Shown: positions 37,272-44,924 of the stretch, piece by piece | How the letters are laid out: every line of letters begins with the position of its first letter | Position numbering within the stretch: the stretch's first letter is position 1 | Source: Gemmataceae bacterium | Lineage (GTDB): Bacteria > Planctomycetota > Planctomycetia > Gemmatales > Gemmataceae | Assembly: GCA_022842245.1 (NCBI GenBank) | Contig: JALHPZ010000008.1 | Span: 1-64,000 of the forward strand | DNA length: 64,000 bases | Reading direction: 5' to 3' | The notes under the pieces: model-generated | The model's input: the letters and a program-made list of their open reading frames with translations, nothing else | Told to the model about the DNA's origin: nothing | Database searches by the model: none | Made by a program: the position numbers and the translations under genes

Positions 37272-38153
37272 TCACTTCTTCGGCACGGTCCAGACGTGCA
37301 GCGTGTACTCGTCGCCGTCGTCGCCCATTACGTTCACCGTCTGATCGGGCTTCCAGTCGCCGAGCGTGAAACGGTGCGACACGACGCGGGCACCCGGCTG
37401 GAGGAGCTTCTTGAGGCGCGGTTCCAGCAGCTTGCCCAACTCGTCGCTCATGTAGAGCATCACGACGGACGCATCCGCGAGGTCCTTGATTTCCAACACG
37501 TCACCCTGACGGATCTCGACCTTGCCTTCGAGGTTCGCCTTCTTCACGTTCTCGCGGGATTCCTTCACGCGCTCCGGGTCGAGGTCCACGCCGATGCCGG
37601 CGAGCGCCTTGCCGTCCCGCACCGCGGCGATCACGATGCGCCCGTCGCCGCAGCCAAGGTCGTACACCACGTCGTCCTTGCCGACCTTGCCGAGTTCCAG
37701 CATCTTCTTGACGATGTCGTCCGGCGTCGGAACGAAGCGGATCACCGCCTTGTCGTCCGGCTGGTCCTTCGAGAGGTCCGCGACGATTTCGGCCTGCGAC
37801 CCATTGAACACGACGGTCTTCTTCCGCGTGATCGTGGTGTAGTTGTTCGGCTCGAATTTCACGACCAGTTCGTATTCGTATTCCTTCTTCGGATCGAGGC
37901 CGACGACGTCGAACTCGCGCGACTTGCCGACGGTCTTCATCACCTGGTTGTCGATCTTCAACTCGGCCGTCTCGATGGGGACCGTCACCTTGAGTACGGC
38001 CTTGTTTGCCGCCGGGGCCTTGGGCTTCTCCTCGGCCTTCTTCTTGTCGTCCGGCTTCGCCTTTTCGTCCGCCTTCGGTTTCTCCTGTGCCACGGCCGCC
38101 ATCGTCAGTCCGGCCATCAGCGCCAACGCCAGCAATCGAAGGTATCGCGACAT
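37272..38153 (-). CDS. Exported TIGR03000-domain / SAM-dependent methyltransferase fusion
   Basis: A 293-residue protein. Residues 1-22 are a signal peptide (LRLLALALMAGLTMAAVA) and 23-48 a Lys/Glu/Pro-rich linker. Residues 50-128 form a beta-rich domain of the planctomycete TIGR03000 type (VLKVTVPIETAELKIDNQ... REFDVVGLDPKKEYEYELVVKF). Residues 140-293 are a class I methyltransferase: motif I VYDLGCGDGRI (D165, G167-D170), D190 after the second strand, and VEIRQGDVLEI. A methyltransferase directed outside the cytoplasm is unexpected because S-adenosylmethionine is cytoplasmic. It lies 21 bp upstream of the FAD oxidoreductase start on the same strand. Confidence 0.82.
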   Translation of the reverse strand: MSRYLRLLALALMAGLTMAAVAQEKPKADEKAKPDDKKKAEEKPKAPAANKAVLKVTVPIETAELKIDNQVMKTVGKSREFDVVGLDPKKEYEYELVVKFEPNNYTTITRKKTVVFNGSQAEIVADLSKDQPDDKAVIRFVPTPDDIVKKMLELGKVGKDDVVYDLGCGDGRIVIAAVRDGKALAGIGVDLDPERVKESRENVKKANLEGKVEIRQGDVLEIKDLADASVVMLYMSDELGKLLEPRLKKLLQPGARVVSHRFTLGDWKPDQTVNVMGDDGDEYTLHVWTVPKK

Positions 38154-38225
38154 GTTCGATCTCCCATGGGGAACCCGCTCATTCTCGCACGGTCGACGGA
38201 AAACGGCAAATCCGACGCCGATTTT

Positions 38226-39137
38226 TCATCCCGCCACGTCCAGCCAGAGACTGCTCATCCCGGTCGCCGGCGTTATCCGTGCCCGGCGAAGGGCCATCGG
38301 CAGCGACCGTTCCAGTTCGCCGCGATGTCGGGCTTCGAGGTACGACGGAAACAGCCGGATGCGATAGCGTGCGCTCCCTTGCAGCAGCGCCCGCACGAGG
38401 TACGCCTCGTTCCACGCCCAGCCAAGGTCGTACCACGCCTTCGGGTACTCGAACGGCCAGAAGATGTCGTGGATATGGACGACCACACCGGGACGCAATC
38501 GCGGGAACACCTCGAAAATCAGGAAGTTCACATCCGATCCGATCTTCGACACGTGCGAGGAATCGACGAACAGCACATCGTTCGCCTCCAGCGACTCGAA
38601 GACCGACAGCGGCACCGCCTGCACCGGCGATTCAATGAGCGTCGCGTCGTCGCTCGGTTTCAACAGCGACTTCAACCGCGTCGGGTACGGTTCGATGAAG
38701 GTCAACTCCGGCTTCCAATCCGTCCGATCGCGGAGGTCGAGCATGAGCGCCGAGGAGTAGCCCGAACCGACTTCGACGACGCGCCGGGGGCGCTGGTGCT
38801 GGAGCATGCCGGCAAGAATGAGGGCGTCGCCGTAGGTGAAGAAGTCGTTCTCGAAGTGGTAACGGAAGCCGTCGGCCGGCTCCATCGGGAACGGAATGCG
38901 CGTCGCGTGCGGCGCGAGGGTCTTCAACAGTTCAAGTTGCTCCAAGACGCGCAGGTCGAGGCCTGACAGGGAGTCGGCCGCGATCAAGCGGGGATGATCG
39001 CGTTCAATCTCCGCGTGGTCCGGCAGGGGGGACGCGAAGTGCCCCGGAGGGTAGGCGAGAAATCGGCGGTTCGGGCTGCGCCAGAGGGCGATCAACCGGC
39101 GCAGCCAGCGGAGGGAATAGCGAAGCCGATGGATCAT
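38226..39137 (-). CDS. Class I SAM-dependent methyltransferase-like protein
   Basis: A 303-residue protein with an Arg/Leu-rich N-terminus and a methyltransferase-24-like core: RRVVEVGSGYSSALMLDL (SAM-binding motif I), ELTFIEPYPTRLKSLL (acidic residue after the second strand), ANDVLFVDSSHVSKIGSDVNF and VVVHIHDIFWPFEYP. This family often acts on sugars or small molecules during glycan or natural-product synthesis. The methyl acceptor is unknown. It follows the neighbouring membrane-protein gene by 9 bp on the same strand. Confidence 0.82.
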   Translation of the reverse strand: MIHRLRYSLRWLRRLIALWRSPNRRFLAYPPGHFASPLPDHAEIERDHPRLIAADSLSGLDLRVLEQLELLKTLAPHATRIPFPMEPADGFRYHFENDFFTYGDALILAGMLQHQRPRRVVEVGSGYSSALMLDLRDRTDWKPELTFIEPYPTRLKSLLKPSDDATLIESPVQAVPLSVFESLEANDVLFVDSSHVSKIGSDVNFLIFEVFPRLRPGVVVHIHDIFWPFEYPKAWYDLGWAWNEAYLVRALLQGSARYRIRLFPSYLEARHRGELERSLPMALRRARITPATGMSSLWLDVAG

Positions 39138-39146
39138 CGGGGCAGT

Positions 39147-39986
39147 TTACGAATCCTCGTCGCGCGGCCGACGGCGGCGCGGCGCTTCGTCGTCGCCATC
39201 CGACTGCAAGTCGCCATCGTCCGCTTCGCGGCGGCGTCGACGCGGGGCGGCATCCGGATCGGAATCGGTCCGCTCCGGCGCGATTTCCGGCATCTCTTCC
39301 GCCTCGGCCCGGGGGGCCGGTCTGCGGCGGCGCGGTGGTTCCACCGGCGATACGAAATACGGTGGTGTGCCGCCCCAGCGGAACAGGAAGACGTGGATCG
39401 CCATCGAGGGGAGCCAGACGGCGAGGGACGCGAGGGCGGTTTCGTAGATGCCGCCGGGCGGGATGTCCTTCTGGAACTGCATGGCGACGAGGAAGGTGAA
39501 CGCGAAGGTAACCATGAGCCCCGCGAGGGCGATCCGTCCGCCGGTGAAGAGGCGGCGGACCGCCGGCCATTCGCGATCGCGCGTGCCGAGCGTGCCGACG
39601 AGATAGAAGGCGAGCGCGAGGAACAGGCCGGCGGTCACCATCGCCCAACCGGTGCGCGACGCCTGACTCCAGGAATCGTTGCCGCCCATCCCGGCCCGAC
39701 CGAAGTTGCCTCCGCCGAAGCGCGCCGGTCCGGTGAGTTCGAGCGCTTCGAGCCAGTGCGCGAAGAGGATGGTGAGGCCGAAATGGAAGATCAGGACGCC
39801 GAGCGTGTACAGCAGCCAGTAGGCGGTCTTGAGTCCGAGTTCGGGGTCGGGGTGTTCGGCCTTGGCGTCGCGGATGCGCAGGCCGACGTAGATCAGCGCC
39901 ACGAGCATGAGCACGGCCGGCAGCAAGGCCATGAGCAAGAGCGTAAAGCCGAGGCCCGCGAAGAGCGCGCCGGCGAACGGATCCAT
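39147..39986 (-). CDS. Multi-pass membrane protein with Arg-rich cytoplasmic tail
   Basis: A 279-residue protein with about five or six hydrophobic segments, for example FAGLGFTLLLMALLPAVLML near residue 10, LLYTLGVLIFHFGLTILFA near 60, WAMVTAGLFLALAFYLVGTL near 115, ALAGLMVTFAFTFLVAM near 150 and a last one near 175. The final ~75 residues are highly charged, with repeated RRRRP/PRRRR patches separated by acidic stretches (DSDPDAAPRRRRREADDGD), probably an unstructured cytoplasmic tail. No family is recognised. It is immediately upstream of the methyltransferase gene in the same direction. Confidence 0.7.
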   Translation of the reverse strand: MDPFAGALFAGLGFTLLLMALLPAVLMLVALIYVGLRIRDAKAEHPDPELGLKTAYWLLYTLGVLIFHFGLTILFAHWLEALELTGPARFGGGNFGRAGMGGNDSWSQASRTGWAMVTAGLFLALAFYLVGTLGTRDREWPAVRRLFTGGRIALAGLMVTFAFTFLVAMQFQKDIPPGGIYETALASLAVWLPSMAIHVFLFRWGGTPPYFVSPVEPPRRRRPAPRAEAEEMPEIAPERTDSDPDAAPRRRRREADDGDLQSDGDDEAPRRRRPRDEDS

Positions 39987-40056
39987 GATCGGACTCCCGG
40001 GAGGTGGCCCGATGCTAACCGCATCCGGCCCGGGAGCCTAACGAAATGCGGACGAT

Positions 40057-41649
40057 TTATCGCGCCCCGGTCACGGGGATGCCGGCCTCGTAGGTCCGGC
40101 CTTCCTCGCTCTTCGTCCGCAGCGAAAGTTGATAGAGTTGTTCACCCGTCGGCGTCGGATACTCGCGCGTCAGGCAGGCGCGGCAGAGGCTCTCCGGCGG
40201 CTTCTCGAGGCAGTTCGCCACCGATTCCACCGGCAGATACAGCAGCGAATCGGCGCCCAGTTCCACCGCCATCGCCTGCTGCTCCTCGAGCGTCGGCACC
40301 GCACCCGCCATGCGCGAAGGCGCGTACAGTTCCGTCACCGTGCTCATGTCGATGCCGTAGAAACACGGCGCGATGATCGGCGGGCAGGCTACGCGCACGT
40401 GGATCTCACGCGCCTTGCCCACGTCCCGCACATAGTTCAGCAGCGTCTTGAGCGTCGTGCTGCGCACGATCGAATCCTCGACCAACAGCACGCGCTTCCC
40501 TTCGAGCACCTCGCGCAGCGGCGTGAACTTCAGCCGCACCTTGTCCGCGCGGTTGCCCCCCTCGATGAACGTCCGGCCGACGTAGCGGTTGCGGATCAAC
40601 CCTTCGCGCGACGGAATTCCCAGTTCGAACGCCATCGCGTCCGCCGCCGCCTTGCCCGTATCCGGCACCGGCACCACGATCGTGTCTTCGGAATCGATCG
40701 GGAAGAGGTTCAGCCGGCGCTCCTGCTCCGCGAGTTCCTTGCCGAGCGCCGAGCGCGACAGGTATACGCTGCGGCCGTCGAGCGTGCTGCCGACGTTCGA
40801 AAAGTAGATCCACTCGAAGAAACAATGCGCCGTGCGCTTCGATTCGGCGTAGGTGTGCAGGCTGAACTTGCCGTCGCGCACGAGCGCCAACTGGCCAGGC
40901 GCGAGCGAATGGATCTGCGAGGACGCGAAGCCGAGGTTCTGGAGCGGGATCGACTCGCTGGCGGCGGCGAAGAGCCGGCCGTCGAACGCGTAGCACATCG
41001 GCCGGATGCCGAGCGGGTCGCGCGAGACGACGAGGTCCCCCTGCGCGTTCAGGAAGACGATGTTGTACGCCCCGTCGAACTTCTCGCTGAGGTTCCGGAA
41101 GACGGTGACCAGATCCGGCCGTTCGGACGCCTGCATCTCCTTCGCGAGGTAATGCAGAATCACTTCCGTGTCGTTGTCCTTCCGGACGATGTGGTAGTCG
41201 GGGTGCCGTTCGAGGAGTTCGCGCTGGAGATCGCCGAAGTTCGCGAGCTGCCCGTTGAACGCGAACGCGAACCACTTCGACTTCTGCGAGTGCTTCCGTT
41301 CGAACGGCTGGGCGTACTCGCGGCTGTCCTGGCCGCAGGTGGCGTAGCGCACGTGGCCGATGCACGCGCGGCCGCCGTGGTTCTCGAGGATGCTCGCGTG
41401 CTTCTCGGGGCGCGCCATGCGGAACGCTTCCGAGACGGGGCCGAGGTCCTTGTAGGTGTCGAGGAGTTTGCCGCGGTCGGGCCGGTAGCCGCTCATGCCG
41501 GCGGCGAGTTGCCCGCGGTTCTGCAGGTCGAGGAGCATGCGCGGCATCAGCCGGGCGACCTCGTCCGGGTCGCCGTTCCAGACGCCGGACCGGTTCCCGC
41601 CGAGGTCGTAGAGTGCGGCGACGCCGCACTCGTGCTGGAGTTCGTCCAT
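40057..41649 (-). CDS. purF: Amidophosphoribosyltransferase (glutamine PRPP amidotransferase)
   Basis: A 530-residue PurF catalysing the first step of purine synthesis, making phosphoribosylamine from PRPP and glutamine. The ATG at 41649 gives MDELQHE then Cys8-G-V, consistent with a 7-residue propeptide removed to expose the N-terminal catalytic Cys. The glutaminase domain has HVRYATCG and FAFNGQLANF. The PRTase domain has the PRPP loop VLLVEDSIVRSTTLK. Four cysteines matching the [4Fe-4S] ligands of the Bacillus-type enzyme are present: in HCFFEWIYFSN, APCFYGID, and the pair CRAC near the C-terminus. In-frame sequence upstream of 41649 is not conserved. No other pur genes are adjacent. Confidence 0.95.
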   Translation of the reverse strand: MDELQHECGVAALYDLGGNRSGVWNGDPDEVARLMPRMLLDLQNRGQLAAGMSGYRPDRGKLLDTYKDLGPVSEAFRMARPEKHASILENHGGRACIGHVRYATCGQDSREYAQPFERKHSQKSKWFAFAFNGQLANFGDLQRELLERHPDYHIVRKDNDTEVILHYLAKEMQASERPDLVTVFRNLSEKFDGAYNIVFLNAQGDLVVSRDPLGIRPMCYAFDGRLFAAASESIPLQNLGFASSQIHSLAPGQLALVRDGKFSLHTYAESKRTAHCFFEWIYFSNVGSTLDGRSVYLSRSALGKELAEQERRLNLFPIDSEDTIVVPVPDTGKAAADAMAFELGIPSREGLIRNRYVGRTFIEGGNRADKVRLKFTPLREVLEGKRVLLVEDSIVRSTTLKTLLNYVRDVGKAREIHVRVACPPIIAPCFYGIDMSTVTELYAPSRMAGAVPTLEEQQAMAVELGADSLLYLPVESVANCLEKPPESLCRACLTREYPTPTGEQLYQLSLRTKSEEGRTYEAGIPVTGAR

Positions 41650-41797
41650 GCTTTGCCGCCGGGTGGGAAAGGCCGCGAGTACCGCAAGGTCAGGATAGGA
41701 CGCGGAGAGGCGGAAGGAAAGCGAAGCTGTCCGGCGAACCGTGCGGCGTCGGCCCGCCGGTGGTTGCCGCGTGCCCTTTTTTCCCTTTTCGTCGAGT

Positions 41798-42007
41798 TCA
41801 GCCCGGTCGGTCCCGCGGCTCACCGCGGTCGCACTTGACGCAGTTCAGCCGGAGGCCGAGCCGGCTCTGGCGGCCCTCCGGGGTGACGACCCACGGGCGG
41901 CACTCCCACGGCGGATCGTGGCGGACATGCTGGCCGTGCCCGCACTCCAAATCGGCCACCCAGTGCCCCTCTTCGTCTTGATGGAAACCGACGACTCCCC
42001 GATCCAT
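41798..42007 (-). CDS. DUF3565 small protein
   Basis: A 69-residue protein starting at an ATG at 42007 with a strong GGAGGT 6 nt upstream. It shows the DUF3565 pattern: VGFHQDEEGHWVADLECGHGQHVRHDPPW with Cys and His residues, then C at ECRPWV and LNCVKCDRG near the end. The Cys/His spacing suggests metal binding. Its function is unknown; some homologues are annotated as pressure-regulated proteins. It may be co-transcribed with the ParD-like gene 62 bp upstream. Confidence 0.82.
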   Translation of the reverse strand: MDRGVVGFHQDEEGHWVADLECGHGQHVRHDPPWECRPWVVTPEGRQSRLGLRLNCVKCDRGEPRDRPG

Positions 42008-42069
42008 GGTGCACCTCCGTCGACCCGACCGATCGAGGTCGGAGATCGGGGAAGGTCGGCGAATGACCT

Positions 42070-42360
42070 TCATGAGTGCGGGGCCACGTCGTGGACTTCG
42101 AAGATGCGCCTTCGCAAACGGACCCAATCATCCGCCGTGAACGGTGTCGCCGGGCCGTGGACCATTCCTTCGAGCAGCAGTGCTTCCAGTACCGCCTTGA
42201 TTCGGACGGACGGATACGGCTCGTCGCGATCTATCAGATCTTGGAGATAGGCTTCGATGGAATCGAAGCCGTGCGACCGCGCATGGCGTTCGGCCTTGTC
42301 CAGCAGCGGGTCGGGCACGGCTCGAATCTTGGCGTAATCCGGTTTCCGCCATTCTGTCAC
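42070..42360 (-). CDS. ParD/CopG-like small protein, orphan antitoxin candidate
   Basis: A 96-residue protein from a GTG at 42360 that overlaps the TGA of the DUF1549/DUF1553 gene (GTGA), so it would be translationally coupled. The N-terminal part (PLLDKAERHARSHGFDSIEAYLQDLIDRD) resembles the helix-turn-helix of ribbon-helix-helix regulators. The C-terminal part (LLLEGMVHGPATPFTADDWVRLRRRIFE) resembles the tail of ParD-type antitoxins that wraps the toxin. No ParE/RelE toxin is visible next to it; the following gene is DUF3565. Assignment is by eye and moderate. Confidence 0.62.
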   Translation of the reverse strand: MTEWRKPDYAKIRAVPDPLLDKAERHARSHGFDSIEAYLQDLIDRDEPYPSVRIKAVLEALLLEGMVHGPATPFTADDWVRLRRRIFEVHDVAPHS

Positions 42361-44804
42361 TGGTTGAACAGGAATGCCTTCGTGTTGAGGAGCGCCCAGA
42401 CGATGTTCTCGTAGGCCTGCTTCTTGTCCTTCGCGTGCTTGTCGAGGTGCTGCTTCGCCATCGCGAGCTGTTCGGCCGTGGGTTTCTTCCCGATCGCGGC
42501 GACAAACAGCTCGGCCACCTTCTCGTCGTCGGGGCGGGGATCCTTCGCCAGCTTGTCGGCGCGGGCGCCGCCGCGGGCGATCTTGTCCTGCACTTCCTGC
42601 GAGTTCAGCATGTGCAGCGTCATCGCCAGGCTGGCCTCGTTCACGCGCTCGCACTCGCAGGCGCTGATGCGCTGCGGCCGGCCGAAGACGTCGAGGAAGT
42701 ACGACGTGAACGATTCGTCCGGCAGCATGATCGCTCTCTGCGGGGCGTTCTTGTCCGCCGGGAGGCCGCCGAACTGCGAGGGGCTGTCAGTCAGCTTGCA
42801 AACGGCGTCGAAGACCACCTCGGCCGCAAGGCGCTTCGGGTAGTAGCGGGCGAACGACTGCTTGTCGGACTTGTTGAACTCGGTCGGGTTCGCCGAGAGC
42901 GAATAGGTGCGGCTCTTGCAGATGAGCTTCACGAGCGACTTCAGCGAGAACTTGTTATCGACCAGCGACTTCGCGAGGGCGTCCAGCAGTTCGGGGTTCG
43001 ACGGCGGGTTGGTCACGCGGAGGTCGTCGATCGGGTCGACAATGCCACGGCCGAAAAAATGCGCCCAGTAGCGGTTCGCCACGGCGCGGGCGAAGAACGG
43101 GTTCTTCGGGTCGGCCATCCAGTCGGCGAGTCGTTCGCGCGGGTCGTCGGTGCCGTCCACGTCGAGCGGTTCGGCGTCGAGCGGCTTGAGCGGCGCGGCC
43201 TTGTTGGTCCGCTTGTTCGTCACGCTGCCGTTGGATCGGACATAGATCAATTGATTGCGGTTCTGCCCGTCGTTGTTCCGGCCCGGGGTGTTCAGCTGTT
43301 TCTTGCCCACGCGGCCGTAGAACGCGGCTAGGCCCCAGTAGTCGTCCTGGCTCCACTTTTCGTAAGGATGGTGGTGACAGTTCGCGCACGACAGTCGCTG
43401 GCCGAGGAAGACCTGCGACAGGTCGTCCACGAAGTTCTCGGCCGAGGCGACTTCCTTATACCAGACGGTCGGCGGCGACTTCAGTTCGTCGCCGGTGGCG
43501 CAGACGATCTCGCGGACGAACTGGTCGTACGGCAGGTCGTTCGCCATCGCGTCGCGGATCCAGGTATGGAACGCGAAGGTTCCGGTGGCGCGCCCGGCCT
43601 GACCGCGCCGCTTCACACGCAACACGTCGGCCCATTTGTTCGCGAAATAGTAGGCGTATTCCGGCGTCTCGACGAGCTTGTCGACGAGCTTGTCCCGCTT
43701 GTCGGCGGACGTGTCGGCGACAAAGTCCAGAACTTGTTTCGCATCCGGTAGCGTGCCGGTGATGTCGAGATAGGCGCGGCGGATGAACGCCGCATCGGTC
43801 GCGGCGTCCGACGGGGCGAGGCCAAGCTCGCGCCATTTCTTCGCGGTCATCTCGTCGACGACATTCTTGGGTGGGAAATCGAACGCCTTCGCCTGCGGCT
43901 GCGGGACGACGGCGCGGAAGACGGTGACCTGCCCGGAGAAGCGGACCATGATCGCCGCCTGCCCGGTGCTGGAGAGCGTCTGCACGAGGCCCGCGCCGTC
44001 GACGACGGCGACTTCGGTCTCGTTGCTCTCGAACTGCGTGCGGCGGGTCACGTCTTCGATGGAGCCGTCGGAGTAGTGGGCATGCACCGCGAGTTGCTGG
44101 CGGCCCTGGCGGTCGATTACGCGGGACTCGGGATGGACCGTCACTTTCACGACCGTCGGATCGCTCGGCTCGCCGTAGGGCATGCCGGCGGCGATCCAGC
44201 GGCGCAGCACCTTGTACTCCTCGCCGTTGGGTTCGAGCTTCTTGCCGCCGCCGTGAGGGACCTTGCCGGTCGCCTTCGTGAGGAAGAGCGATGCATCCGG
44301 CGACGCGGGCATCAGCCGCCGGCCGCGGGATTCCTTCAGCAGCGTCATGTAGTCGAGTTCGGGGTCGAAGCCGAGTAGCGAGAGACGGAAACCGTTCTGG
44401 CCCTGGATCTTCCCGTGGCAGCCGCCGGAGTTGCAGGCGAGTTTTGTGAGGATCGGCTCGATCTGGTTGGCGAAGTTGATCGGCCGCGGTGCCTCCATGC
44501 CGCTGACGCTGACCGGCACCGTCACGCTCTGACCGTCTACGGTGGCCGTGATCGTCGTCGCGCCGTTGGCGAGCGGGAAGACGCGGCCGGTCTCGTCCAC
44601 GCGGCAGACGCTCGCGTCGGCGACGGCGTACTTCGCCTTCGCGGTGGCATCGAGTTCGCGCGTCGGCGTCTTCGCTGTGAGGAGCAACTGCGGCGCATCG
44701 TCCGCGCCGCGGATTGCGAGTTTGGCCGGGAACGCCGTCAGCGACTGGGCCGCTGAGACAGAGGCCATGAAAAGGACAATGGCAATCGAAGCGAGTGTGC
44801 GCAT
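42357..44804 (-). CDS. Exported DUF1549/DUF1553 protein with Ig-like domains
   Basis: An 815-residue planctomycete protein. The ATG at 44804 begins a signal peptide (MRTLASIAIVLFMASVSAAQ). Two bacterial Ig-like (BIG2) modules are visible, about residues 20-100 (ending SVTVPVSVSG) and about 225-310 (LAVHAHYSDGSIEDVTRRTQF). Between them lies a cytochrome-c-like PSCyt segment with CNSGGCHG. DUF1549 follows (RRAYLDITGTLPDAKQVLDFVADTSADKR), then DUF1553 at the C-terminus (FARAVANRYWAHFFGRGIVDP, CECERVNEASLAMTLHMLNS). It is paired with the upstream DUF1501 gene, the standard planctomycete arrangement of unknown function, and is coupled to the ParD-like gene. Confidence 0.93.
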   Translation of the reverse strand: MRTLASIAIVLFMASVSAAQSLTAFPAKLAIRGADDAPQLLLTAKTPTRELDATAKAKYAVADASVCRVDETGRVFPLANGATTITATVDGQSVTVPVSVSGMEAPRPINFANQIEPILTKLACNSGGCHGKIQGQNGFRLSLLGFDPELDYMTLLKESRGRRLMPASPDASLFLTKATGKVPHGGGKKLEPNGEEYKVLRRWIAAGMPYGEPSDPTVVKVTVHPESRVIDRQGRQQLAVHAHYSDGSIEDVTRRTQFESNETEVAVVDGAGLVQTLSSTGQAAIMVRFSGQVTVFRAVVPQPQAKAFDFPPKNVVDEMTAKKWRELGLAPSDAATDAAFIRRAYLDITGTLPDAKQVLDFVADTSADKRDKLVDKLVETPEYAYYFANKWADVLRVKRRGQAGRATGTFAFHTWIRDAMANDLPYDQFVREIVCATGDELKSPPTVWYKEVASAENFVDDLSQVFLGQRLSCANCHHHPYEKWSQDDYWGLAAFYGRVGKKQLNTPGRNNDGQNRNQLIYVRSNGSVTNKRTNKAAPLKPLDAEPLDVDGTDDPRERLADWMADPKNPFFARAVANRYWAHFFGRGIVDPIDDLRVTNPPSNPELLDALAKSLVDNKFSLKSLVKLICKSRTYSLSANPTEFNKSDKQSFARYYPKRLAAEVVFDAVCKLTDSPSQFGGLPADKNAPQRAIMLPDESFTSYFLDVFGRPQRISACECERVNEASLAMTLHMLNSQEVQDKIARGGARADKLAKDPRPDDEKVAELFVAAIGKKPTAEQLAMAKQHLDKHAKDKKQAYENIVWALLNTKAFLFNQ

Positions 44805-44832
44805 GAGAAAGTGTCGAAGGCGGGAGGAATGG

Positions 44833-44914
44833 CCACAGATGAACACGGATGAACACGGATCAAATCAATCAATTGATTTCATCTTAATCTGTGTTCATCC
44901 GCGTTCATCTGTGG
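44833..44914. repeat. Long imperfect inverted repeat (28-bp arms) between DUF1501 and DUF1549 genes
   Basis: The left arm 44833-44860 (starting CCACAGATGAACACGGATG) and the reverse complement of the right arm 44887-44914 match at 26 of 28 positions. Each arm contains an internal direct repeat of GATGAACAC. The loop holds a further palindrome, AATCAATTGATT. The structure sits in the 120-bp gap between two co-directional genes. It lacks a T-tract, so it may be an intergenic mobile repeat or an RNA-stabilising hairpin rather than a terminator. Confidence 0.85.
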
Positions 44915-44924
44915 CTAATTGAAT

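Noticed and set aside
35652..38966. Very long plus-strand open frame (about 1100 codons) antisense to the FAD oxidoreductase and two methyltransferases
   Set aside because: It covers three well-supported minus-strand genes, is Arg/His/Val-rich low-complexity and has no domain. It is a GC-bias shadow.
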